Part shown: in pieces, positions 6,288 through 12,437 of the stretch | Position numbering within the stretch: the first letter of the stretch is position 1 | Layout of the letters: the number at the start of each line of letters is the position of its first letter | Assembly (NCBI GenBank): GCA_019137195.1 | Contig: JAGVSR010000100.1 | Span: forward strand, 1 to 52,208 | Reading direction: 5' to 3' | From: Alphaproteobacteria bacterium | GTDB lineage: Bacteria; Pseudomonadota; Alphaproteobacteria; Rhizobiales; Hyphomicrobiaceae | DNA length: 52,208 nt | Program-made: the position numbers and the translations under genes | The notes under the pieces: model-generated | What the model saw: the letters and a program-made list of their open reading frames with translations, nothing else | Databases searched by the model: none | Told to the model about the DNA's origin: nothing

Positions 6288-9195
6288 CGAACTGCACCTC
6301 CTTTAACGAGCCCCATGTCGGGCCTGATTTGGCGTCCCACGGCAGCGGGATCGGCGGCGTGAACCCCCACGCCTGACGGTAGGGCAGGTTGTTCAGCACG
6401 CGCCGCCCCGCCGCGATGAAGTCCCTCACCCGGTCTTGCGGGACGAAATAATACACGCCGTCGTGCAGTTCCCACGCCAGCCGGGCGTCGAAATCCACCA
6501 GAATATTTTTCATGCAGGCGAGCGCCAGATATTTCTGGTCGCCGCCGATCGACTGGATCGGATAGTTGACCGCCGTGCTTTCCATGCTCCAGCCGAGCGG
6601 TCCGTCCCAGCGGCCGTGCATCTGCACCCGCCGGCCGGCGATGTTCTCGACGTAGCCGGCCTGCTTGGCCCGCGCGATCTGCCGGCTCCAGTAGCGCGGC
6701 ACCCCGACGTAGGTCCGCCGGTAGGTCTCCCAGATGCGTTCGGCCTCACCCATGCCGATGTTCATGCCGTGCTGCACCCTGCTCACGATGAACAGTCTCC
6801 GCGCAGAGGTTCGATACTGGAGCGAATTGTGGACGATCAGACCGTTGGCTGCGAACCGCGTGCGCGGCCCGCAGTTCACAATGTCGTAGACAGGAGCTTC
6901 GCCTCGATAGCCCGCCAGTTCTTCCGCTTCTCCGAAACAGCCCGCCGTGCCCGGCGCAGAATATCTTCGCCAGAAAGCCCCTGCGCCGCATAGCGCATGG
7001 CACATGTCCGCGAATACGGATTTTCTTCCCAGTCGATGGTCGGGATGCTCTCGCCCCGCCATGTCACGCGATTGGTCGTTCGCTTGTTCCTCAAGTTCTT
7101 GCTGCGGGTTACAAGCCGAAGGTTCCCCGGCTCGTAATGGCCGTTGTTGTCGATCCGGTCGATGTCCACCCCGGAGTAATTTTTGTGCGGCAGGTTCTCC
7201 AGCACCCACTCCAGCGCCTCCGACGTAGACCTGAACCGATATTCGATCCCGCGCCCCCCGTAGTTGGCCCATGATCTGTCGTTCGGATTTCCGCATCTTT
7301 AGGCCCATGCCTGCACACGCTTGCGTAGACCCTTCATGGTTTCTCCGCCTATCGCTAGCCGACCCGCGCGCCTGTGCCATTCCCGCGTGGCGCACGCCTT
7401 GCAGCAAGTCGATCGCCCAGCCTCCAGGAATGCAAGGTTGCTCTCGCGCTCTGTCCCACAGTCGCAGCGCGCGAGCACGTATATCGCCCCACATTTCCGC
7501 AACAGCTTGTCGGACAATACCACCCACGATCCGAACCGCTGCCCTCGCCTTACACGCCCATCCGCGACCCAGCGCGGGTTCAATGGCCCAGCCATGTCTG
7601 GCCGCTTCATCCAATCGCTCCCATCGTTCGCCGATTAGCACCTGATGGTCGGGCGTGGCCGTCAGCCCGGCGTAGGTCATGACGGGCTTCGTCCCGCTGC
7701 ACACCACGCCCTCGTGCGCCACGAACTCGATCCCATCCCACACGAGGTCGTTGCGACGCACGTCCTGTATTGCTACATACCCCCGGTTCGTCAATATCGG
7801 TGTTCCTGCAATACAGCACAAGTTCGCCACCTTCCCCGACTGGCGCGCGCCCTTGGCCGCCTTCCTGACCGTCTCGTCCTCCGACGCCAGCGCCGCCTGC
7901 AATTCGTGGTAGTCGCGCCCGGCCACGCGCGCGCCCATGAAGGCGTGGGCGTCCTCGCCCGGCTGGCAGAGGTGGAGCATGGTCTCGTCGCCGCTGGCGA
8001 TGGCCATCCAGCGGAACTCCTGCCCCGCCGCGTCGAACTCGACGATCTCGTAGCCCGGCGGCGCGACCACCAGATCGCGGTAGATCGCTTCGCGCTGCTC
8101 CTGATGGATGGCCCATCCGATCGGCAGCATCACGGCGCGCACTCCGGTCCCGCGCTTGTTCGGCTCGGTCCCCTTCTGCTGCGAGGCGAACGTCAGGCGC
8201 GACGTGTAGGTCGAGAACACCCGCGCCTGCGGCCGGGCGCGGCCGTCCCCGTTGTAACGCGCCGACGCCAGCGGCTGTTCTGCGAACTTTTTGGCGCTGT
8301 TGGTCGCCCGCCGGTAGTCATGGATCAGCTTGACCCGTGGATCGAGCGCCGCCAGATCGAACATTACCTCCTTGTCGGTCGACCGCGACTGCTTGCCCGT
8401 CAGCTTCGACACGTTGACCTTGGCCACCGGGAGCCCCCAGCGGTCGAACAGCAGCGCGGCGAGCTGGGTCGGCGAGGCCAGCACTTGCGGCGTCACGGTC
8501 GGGTCCAGCCCCTGTAGCTCGGCCAGTCGGTCCTGCGCCTCGGCCGCGAGATGCGCCCTAAGCTCCGCGCCCGCCAGCGTGTCGATGATCAGTCCCTCAT
8601 AGTTGGCCCACGCCGCCTGCGGCAGCGCGTCCGCCTCGATCATGGCCACACGCTGCTGGCGGGAGTTGAGCTTGCGCCACCAGTGGCGCGCGCAGTGCAG
8701 CGTGAACCCCACGTCGCGTCGGTTGTATTCGTGGAGCTTGCGCAGGCTCGGCAGGTCGGTGGCGTGGAAGTCTACGTCATCCTCGTAGCCGGCGTGCTGC
8801 GGCAGCAGTTCGGCGACGCACGATTTCAGATCGAACGCCTTGCGCTTGTGCCGGGCCAGTTCGTATTCGGGCTCGACGGCGACATGCTTCCACAGGAGCA
8901 TCCCGTCGAGCCACTTGGCCTTGCGCACCAGATCGTTCAGGCCGTAGGCGATCAGCACGGAGATGTCGAACGCGGTGTTCCAGCCGACCAGTCGCCTGTC
9001 GTTGGCGGCCGCATACTCCAGCACTTCGCGCATAACGTCGACCGTCGGCGCCAGTCCGCCCCACTCGCGCTTCGTGACGGGGTCGATGGCGACAAACGAT
9101 GTCGCCCACGCCTCGCCGGACGGGATGCGCCACGGTTGCAGCGCATACTCCGGCCTGACGCCAGATGTCTCGAAGTCGAACCCGATCCAGTTCAT
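6280..9195 (-). CDS. Family A DNA polymerase with 3'-5' exonuclease, interrupted by an in-frame intein (971 aa precursor, 640 aa mature)
   Basis: The ATG at 9195 (MNWIGFDFETSGVRPEYA) is chosen because ExoI is already at residues 7-9 (D-x-E); the frame stays open upstream but there it covers the methyltransferase gene. ExoII is GWNTAFD (D77) and ExoIII is Y157-x3-D161. Polymerase motif A is FDAAGQE (D388), motif B begins R451-x3-K455, and motif C is ELHDG (H911, D912). The C-terminus (PWDAKSGPTWGSLKEV) fits phage replicative PolA enzymes. An intein lies at residues 460-790, exactly inside motif B (the O-helix that contacts the incoming dNTP). Removal gives GKVANL-SLQYRTS, restoring the spacing K455-x3-L-x3-Y expected of motif B. 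The gene follows the methyltransferase stop by 2 bases. Splicing is required for activity. Confidence 0.93.
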   Translation of the reverse strand: MNWIGFDFETSGVRPEYALQPWRIPSGEAWATSFVAIDPVTKREWGGLAPTVDVMREVLEYAAANDRRLVGWNTAFDISVLIAYGLNDLVRKAKWLDGMLLWKHVAVEPEYELARHKRKAFDLKSCVAELLPQHAGYEDDVDFHATDLPSLRKLHEYNRRDVGFTLHCARHWWRKLNSRQQRVAMIEADALPQAAWANYEGLIIDTLAGAELRAHLAAEAQDRLAELQGLDPTVTPQVLASPTQLAALLFDRWGLPVAKVNVSKLTGKQSRSTDKEVMFDLAALDPRVKLIHDYRRATNSAKKFAEQPLASARYNGDGRARPQARVFSTYTSRLTFASQQKGTEPNKRGTGVRAVMLPIGWAIHQEQREAIYRDLVVAPPGYEIVEFDAAGQEFRWMAIASGDETMLHLCQPGEDAHAFMGARVAGRDYHELQAALASEDETVRKAAKGARQSGKVANLCCIAGTPILTNRGYVAIQDVRRNDLVWDGIEFVAHEGVVCSGTKPVMTYAGLTATPDHQVLIGERWERLDEAARHGWAIEPALGRGWACKARAAVRIVGGIVRQAVAEMWGDIRARALRLWDRAREQPCIPGGWAIDLLQGVRHAGMAQARGSASDRRRNHEGSTQACAGMGLKMRKSERQIMGQLRGARDRISVQVYVGGAGVGAGEPAAQKLLRGGHRPDRQQRPLRAGEPSACNPQQELEEQANDQSRDMAGREHPDHRLGRKSVFADMCHALCGAGAFWRRYSAPGTAGCFGEAEELAGYRGEAPVYDIVNCGPRTRFAANGLIVHNSLQYRTSARRLFIVSRVQHGMNIGMGEAERIWETYRRTYVGVPRYWSRQIARAKQAGYVENIAGRRVQMHGRWDGPLGWSMESTAVNYPIQSIGGDQKYLALACMKNILVDFDARLAWELHDGVYYFVPQDRVRDFIAAGRRVLNNLPYRQAWGFTPPIPLPWDAKSGPTWGSLKEVQFDD
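6295..6304 (-). promoter_or_regulatory. Near-perfect Shine-Dalgarno inside the polymerase 3' end
   Basis: AAAGGAGGTG lies 9 bases before the ATG of the 65-aa gene and within the last codons of the DNA polymerase. It is the strongest match to the anti-SD sequence I saw in the leftward arm. Confidence 0.7.
6826..7818 (-). mobile_element. Intein in DNA polymerase motif B (331 aa)
   Basis: The N-terminal splicing block A reads CCIAGTPILTNRGYV, with C460 as Cys1 so that G5-T6-P7 align with the Hint pattern; C461 is the less likely alternative. Block B reads GLTATPDHQVLI, with the T-x-x-H motif. C-terminal block F is APVYDIVNCGPRTRFAANGL, and block G is LIVHN followed by the +1 Ser of the extein. 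All residues needed for a class 1 intein (Cys1, block B His, penultimate His, terminal Asn, Ser+1) are present. The region between blocks B and F has no endonuclease in the polymerase frame: there the frame reads through an HNH gene encoded in another frame. Insertion at an active-site codon is typical of inteins. Confidence 0.92.
6876..7610 (-). pseudogene. HNH homing endonuclease gene nested out of frame inside the intein, with in-frame stop
   Basis: In a reading frame different from polymerase and intein, codons from ATG 7610 encode MKRPDMAGPLNPRWVADGRV and a zinc-finger-like part (LARCDCGTERES...STCCKAC). After one TAA at 7299-7301 the same frame continues RCGNPNDRSWANYGGRG, then GVDIDRIDNNGHYEPGNLRL (the HNH core), then a C-terminal helix-turn-helix-like part ending KLLSTTL at TGA 6876. 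All parts match the standard layout of phage HNH homing endonucleases in one frame, so the TAA looks like a single nonsense change. GGGAG lies 7 bases before the ATG, just after intein block B, and the stop lies within block F. It may be inactive, read through, or restarted at a GTG near 7205. Confidence 0.85.
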
Positions 9196-9197
9196 TC

Positions 9198-9827
9198 TCA
9201 ACCCCAGTTCTCGGCGAACGCCTCGGCGATCCCCGGATATGTCAGGCTCCGCAGTTTCCAGCGGTCCTCCGACGGCCCCAGCCGGTTCTGCCCGCTGTCC
9301 GTCTGGTTGCTCCACCGCTCGACGACCTTGCCGTCGGCCAGCGTCACCATCCGTCCCGGATACCGGAGCGCCGGCACGATCCGTAACTTCGGCAGGTTCT
9401 TGAGCCACAGGCAGGTGGCCTTGCTGGCGTCGTCGCCGAACTGGTAGGGCTGGACGATCTGGTCCGGCTTGCGGATGCGCGACGAGATGCACCCGACCGG
9501 GTTCTCCAACGCATAGGCTCCGACCGGCGCCGCCATCAGTTCGCGAACGAACGCCAGTGCGCTCTCCGTCTCGCGCGCCCGCGCCGGGTCTCGCGTGTTC
9601 CAGTGCAGGCCCGACACCGTGAGGTAGGTGCAGGGCGGATGCGCGACCATCACGTCCCACGTCACGCCGTCCGGTCCCCGCGCCAGCCAGTCGCGCACGT
9701 CGCCCACGAGGTGGTGTGGGCTGGCGTCGTCCGCCGGCAGCAGGTCGCACGACCATGCGTTGTGGCCGCGTCGACGGAACGCCTCGCGGACGCGGCCGGA
9801 AAATTCGCAGGCGATCAGAACGTCCAT
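9198..9827 (-). CDS. C5-cytosine-type DNA methyltransferase-like protein, 209 aa
   Basis: ATG 9827 (MDVLIACEFSGRVREAF) is preferred over the ATG two codons earlier because GGAGAGG ends 6 bases before it and directly abuts the other. The SAM-binding part is VLIACEFSG. The catalytic-loop equivalent is AHPPCTYLTVSG (Pro-Cys at 65-66) and an ENP motif (108-110) replaces ENV. These are the hallmarks of C5 methyltransferases, but the protein is little more than half the usual size and has no obvious target-recognition domain. It is probably a minimal phage methylase of unknown or relaxed specificity. It lies between the deaminase and polymerase genes. Confidence 0.7.
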   Translation of the reverse strand: MDVLIACEFSGRVREAFRRRGHNAWSCDLLPADDASPHHLVGDVRDWLARGPDGVTWDVMVAHPPCTYLTVSGLHWNTRDPARARETESALAFVRELMAAPVGAYALENPVGCISSRIRKPDQIVQPYQFGDDASKATCLWLKNLPKLRIVPALRYPGRMVTLADGKVVERWSNQTDSGQNRLGPSEDRWKLRSLTYPGIAEAFAENWG

Positions 9828-9839
9828 CGTCATCCTCTC

Positions 9840-9858
9840 CGGTTAGGGCGCCTAACCG
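9840..9858. repeat. Dispersed palindrome copy 1 (CGGTTAGG-GCG-CCTAACCG)
   Basis: Perfect 8-bp arms with a 3-base spacer. The TAG stop of the leftward deaminase gene (9852-9854) and its last Gly codon lie in the right arm. Member of the eight-copy family described in the findings. Confidence 0.9.
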
Positions 9859-10289
9859 ATCGCGACCGGGCGGCAGAACAGCCCGGCCTCCTGCGCCATC
9901 GTCCGCGCGGCGGCGAACTCGGCCGGCGGCATCTGCGTCGTGCCCGGACCATAGACTACTACACCGACGCCGGCCTGGATCATCGAGCGCGTGCAGCGGG
10001 CGCAGGGCATATGCGTCACGTAGACCGTGCAGCCTCGCGTTCTAATCCCCTCGCGCGCCGCGAAATTGATCAGGTTCTCCTCCGCGTGCGCGTCCCACAG
10101 GTATTTCTCCGGGCGCTCCTTGCGCGCCGGCACGTCGTCGCGCACCCCGCGCGCCGGGCCGTTGTAGGCCGTCAGCCGCACCTCGCCGTCGGGGCCGACG
10201 AGCGCGGCCCCCACCTGCGTCGATCCCTTCGAAGCGGTCGCCGCGTGCGCGGCGTGGCCATAGAGCCAGCGTTCCTTGCGGGTCGTCAT
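9852..10289 (-). CDS. dCMP/cytidine deaminase-like protein, 145 aa
   Basis: ATG 10289 (MTTRKERWLYGHAAHAATAS) has GGGAGGGG upstream; longer in-frame extensions are Arg-rich read-through of neighbouring genes. The zinc-dependent deaminase signature is complete: HAEEN (H68, E70) and MPCARC (C96, C99). The opening resembles phage deoxycytidylate deaminases, which convert dCMP to dUMP and feed dTMP synthesis. It could act with the dATP/dGTP diphosphohydrolase-like protein on nucleotide pools. The ATG overlaps the upstream stop by 4 bases, and the gene ends Gly-TAG inside palindrome copy 1. Confidence 0.85.
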   Translation of the reverse strand: MTTRKERWLYGHAAHAATASKGSTQVGAALVGPDGEVRLTAYNGPARGVRDDVPARKERPEKYLWDAHAEENLINFAAREGIRTRGCTVYVTHMPCARCTRSMIQAGVGVVVYGPGTTQMPPAEFAAARTMAQEAGLFCRPVAIG

Positions 10290-10501
10290 GCGTCCCCTCC
10301 CGTTACTGCGACGCCGTTCAGGCGGGTCGCGATCAGATTGTCGATCTCGTCGGGCGAGAGGGCGGCGTTGAAGCCCTCGCGTCCGTTCTCGGCGATCTCG
10401 ACCAGCTCCTGCGGGATTATATCGCCGAAGTCGCGCTGCCATAGGCGCAACGCCGCCAGAATGGTGTCGACCTCTCGGTCGGTCAGCGTCAGATGTCTCA
10501 T
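10286..10501 (-). CDS. Hypothetical protein, 71 aa
   Basis: Starts MRHLTLTDREVDTILAALRL at ATG 10501. The N-terminal helix with LTLTDREVDTILAAL and a following WQRD is a pattern often seen in small phage proteins of unknown role. It overlaps the deaminase start by 4 bases and lies 11 bases after the last of the seven paralogs, so it is part of the same leftward operon. Confidence 0.7.
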   Translation of the reverse strand: MRHLTLTDREVDTILAALRLWQRDFGDIIPQELVEIAENGREGFNAALSPDEIDNLIATRLNGVAVTGGDA

Positions 10502-10512
10502 TGCATCGCCCC

Positions 10513-10809
10513 CTACTCGTGCGCCCGGCGGGCGCCTCGCGTCACCATGTGCATGATCGCCGCATCCATATCGTCGAACGCGGCGTAGGGTCCGATCAGG
10601 GTCCGCGCCGGGAACCCTGTCGTGACCATCGCGTCGTTCATGTTGGTCGACCGGAACTCGCCGGCGGCCGTCTCGAACACCGCCGCGTCCGTCCATGTCA
10701 GCATCCGGACGAACTGGTTGTGGAACGTCGCGAAGCCCTGATGGCTGACGCGCACGACCTCGCCACCTTGGCCCAGATATGCGACCAGCCGTAGCTCCTG
10801 TTCGATCAT
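10513..10809 (-). CDS. Tandem paralog family member SP7 (98 aa, divergent)
   Basis: ATG 10809 (MIEQELRLVAYLGQGGEVVR) is chosen because it overlaps the upstream stop by 4 bases and follows GAGGCGGG. The C-terminal motif PYAAFDDMDAAIMHMV aligns with the AFD-x-LDAA-x-M motif of its six neighbours. The first two-thirds is much more diverged and lacks the EIDGRF core, so this is the most distant copy. It is the last of the array in transcription order. Function unknown. Confidence 0.75.
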   Translation of the reverse strand: MIEQELRLVAYLGQGGEVVRVSHQGFATFHNQFVRMLTWTDAAVFETAAGEFRSTNMNDAMVTTGFPARTLIGPYAAFDDMDAAIMHMVTRGARRAHE

Positions 10810-11066
10810 CGGCCCGCCTCTGCGTAGAAGCACATCTCCGCTGCGCCGAGGTCGTCGAACGCGGCGACGCTGTGCAGGACATATGCGCCGTGCTGCTCCA
10901 CGATCCGGCCGACATGGAACTTGCCGTCGATCTCGATAACGCGCAGAACTTCAGGAGCCATCACGCTCGGGATGGTCCGTCCGGCCGGCCGGATCACCTT
11001 GCCGATAGACCCCTCGCGCATGAATGTCATGTATTCGGTCATGGGTCGCAGGGTGTGGACTGTCAT
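10806..11066 (-). CDS. Tandem paralog family member SP6 (86 aa)
   Basis: Starts MTVHTLRPMTEYMTFMREGS at ATG 11066, overlapping the upstream stop by 4 bases. The shared core is RVIEIDGKFHVGRIVE, then about 15 residues, then SVAAFDDLGAAEMCFYAEA. The pattern predicts two or three beta strands followed by an amphipathic helix. There is no signal peptide or membrane segment, and no known family was recognised. Confidence 0.8.
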   Translation of the reverse strand: MTVHTLRPMTEYMTFMREGSIGKVIRPAGRTIPSVMAPEVLRVIEIDGKFHVGRIVEQHGAYVLHSVAAFDDLGAAEMCFYAEAGR

Positions 11067-11329
11067 CCGTCTGCCTCCGGTGCGCCGCCGTGCTCCGTCG
11101 CCACGTAGGTGATCGCGGCGGCCAGCGTGTCGAACACCGCCACATCCTCCAGTCGTGCGCACCATGTGTCGTCGGAGTAGGTCGACGGCAACGGCCGCAC
11201 GACATGGAACCTGTCGTCGCGTCGCACGATGGCGCGATCGTAATCCGCCGACGCCAGTTGCGACCTCACGCCAAGTCGCCAGACACGCAGACGCCCGTCG
11301 TGAAGCAGCGCATACAGGTTGTAGGTCAT
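11063..11329 (-). CDS. Tandem paralog family member SP5 (88 aa)
   Basis: Starts MTYNLYALLHDGRLRVWRLG at ATG 11329, 4-base overlap with the upstream stop. The core is AIVRRDDRFHVVRPL followed by DVAVFDTLAAAITYVATEH, in which the IDG of the other copies is replaced by RDD. The C-terminal helix is followed by a Gly/Ala tail. Intermediate between the close group (SP2-SP4, SP6) and the divergent SP7. Confidence 0.8.
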   Translation of the reverse strand: MTYNLYALLHDGRLRVWRLGVRSQLASADYDRAIVRRDDRFHVVRPLPSTYSDDTWCARLEDVAVFDTLAAAITYVATEHGGAPEADG

Positions 11330-11592
11330 TGTCTGCTTGCCTCCGTTTCGTAGCACATCCTCGCGGCCTCCACCGTGTCGAGCACGGCGATGGCGTTCAT
11401 GTAGATCGCACCGTCCCGGCGCTCGACATAGCCGACATGGAACCGACCCTCGATCCTCAGCACGCGCAGACGGACCGGGCTCATGCCCGTCGGCTGGAGC
11501 GATGCGACTGCATCCGGCCATCGAGTGGAGGTCATGCCCTTGCGGGCGTAACAGTCGTAACTCATGCGCAGGTCCAGTTCGATCGAGGTCAT
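11326..11592 (-). CDS. Tandem paralog family member SP4 (88 aa)
   Basis: ATG 11592 (MTSIELDLRMSYDCYARKGM) overlaps the upstream stop by 4 bases; a start 8 codons earlier has no such coupling. The core is RVLRIEGRFHVGYVER, then NAIAVLDTVEAARMCYETEA, very close in spacing to SP3 and SP6. Confidence 0.8.
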   Translation of the reverse strand: MTSIELDLRMSYDCYARKGMTSTRWPDAVASLQPTGMSPVRLRVLRIEGRFHVGYVERRDGAIYMNAIAVLDTVEAARMCYETEASRQ

Positions 11593-11876
11593 TGTTCTGC
11601 CTCCGTGCGGTAGCACATCAACGCCGCGTCGAGAGTGTCGAACGACGCCACAACGTGCAGCACCTGCTCCGCCCGCTGCGCCCGATACATGAGCATGGGT
11701 CCGGCATGGCCGACGTAGAACACACCGTCGATCTCGACGATACGTAGGAACCTGTCCGACAACACACCGAGGTCATCGAAGCGTCGCGGGCCATTCGACC
11801 CGTTGTATCGCTCCACCCAGTGGCTCGACACGTGGAGCACGCCGGCGCGCCCCTCCAACGGGATGATGTCGCTCAT
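11589..11876 (-). CDS. Tandem paralog family member SP3 (95 aa)
   Basis: Starts MSDIIPLEGRAGVLHVSSHW at ATG 11876, 4-base overlap. The core is RIVEIDGVFYVGHAG, then HVVASFDTLDAALMCYRTEA, the best representative of the family consensus. An N-terminal segment with V-L-H-V before the core resembles the VHATC segment of SP2, which suggests the N-terminal parts are also homologous within this close pair. Confidence 0.8.
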   Translation of the reverse strand: MSDIIPLEGRAGVLHVSSHWVERYNGSNGPRRFDDLGVLSDRFLRIVEIDGVFYVGHAGPMLMYRAQRAEQVLHVVASFDTLDAALMCYRTEAEQ

Positions 11877-12154
11877 GATCCATACTCCAGACGGAAACAC
11901 ATTATCGCCGCGTCGAGGTTGTCGAACGAGGCGGCGACATGCAGCAGTGTCGTCCACCCCCGAGGCTCGATGGATATAAGTCTCACGTCGGTCACACCGA
12001 CGTAGAACCTGCCGTCGATCTCCAGCAGGCGGGGTCCTGCGCCGACGGTGCAGCCCATGTCGACGTGCTGTCCTACATGGGTATTTATGTTGTTATCCCA
12101 GCAAGTGGCATGAACGCCGCCCGGCAGTCCGTCCAGAACGATCGGCTCGGTCAT
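11873..12154 (-). CDS. Tandem paralog family member SP2 (93 aa)
   Basis: Starts MTEPIVLDGLPGGVHATCWD at ATG 12154, 4-base overlap. The core is RLLEIDGRFYVGVTDVR, then HVAASFDNLDAAIMCFRLEYG. It ends EYGS, almost the same as the EYGA ending of SP1, marking SP1 and SP2 as the closest neighbours at the C-terminus. Confidence 0.8.
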   Translation of the reverse strand: MTEPIVLDGLPGGVHATCWDNNINTHVGQHVDMGCTVGAGPRLLEIDGRFYVGVTDVRLISIEPRGWTTLLHVAASFDNLDAAIMCFRLEYGS

Positions 12155-12426
12155 GCTCCATACTCCGTCTCGAAGAACATCAGCGCGGGCGCCAGATCGG
12201 CGAACACGGCGGCGACGAGCATCCGCACCGACCATCCGTTCGACCTGAGCGACGCCATGTGGCTGACGTAGCCGACGACGAACCGGCCGTCCGGCAGTTC
12301 CAGCACGTGGGGTCCGGGCGACAGACTGAGTTGCCCGAACAGCTTCGATTTCTTATGCTCGTAATTCGGCGTGTGGCAGACGCAGCGTATGCCGTCCAGC
12401 GCGAGCGCCTTTCCGATCTCGACCAT
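12151..12426 (-). CDS. Tandem paralog family member SP1 (91 aa)
   Basis: ATG 12426 (MVEIGKALALDGIRCVCHTP) has GGGAGG 5 bases upstream, the best ribosome binding site in the array; the others rely on 4-base coupled overlaps. The core is HVLELPDGRFVVGYVSH, then LVAAVFADLAPALMFFETEY. It is the first of the array in transcription order and starts 12 bases after the VWA-metallopeptidase gene ends, so all seven depend on the same transcript as the MoxR/VWA pair. Confidence 0.8.
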   Translation of the reverse strand: MVEIGKALALDGIRCVCHTPNYEHKKSKLFGQLSLSPGPHVLELPDGRFVVGYVSHMASLRSNGWSVRMLVAAVFADLAPALMFFETEYGA

Positions 12427-12437
12427 CGTCGCCTCCC

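Noticed and set aside
7299-7610. Treating the 103-codon HNH N-terminal piece and the 109-codon C-terminal piece as two independent genes
   Set aside because: Both are in the same frame, separated by one TAA plus open codons, and together give the standard HNH family order, so one interrupted gene is the simpler view.
9195-9756. 187-codon N-terminal extension of the polymerase frame
   Set aside because: Arg-rich read-through under the methyltransferase gene; ExoI lies at residues 7-9 of the chosen start.
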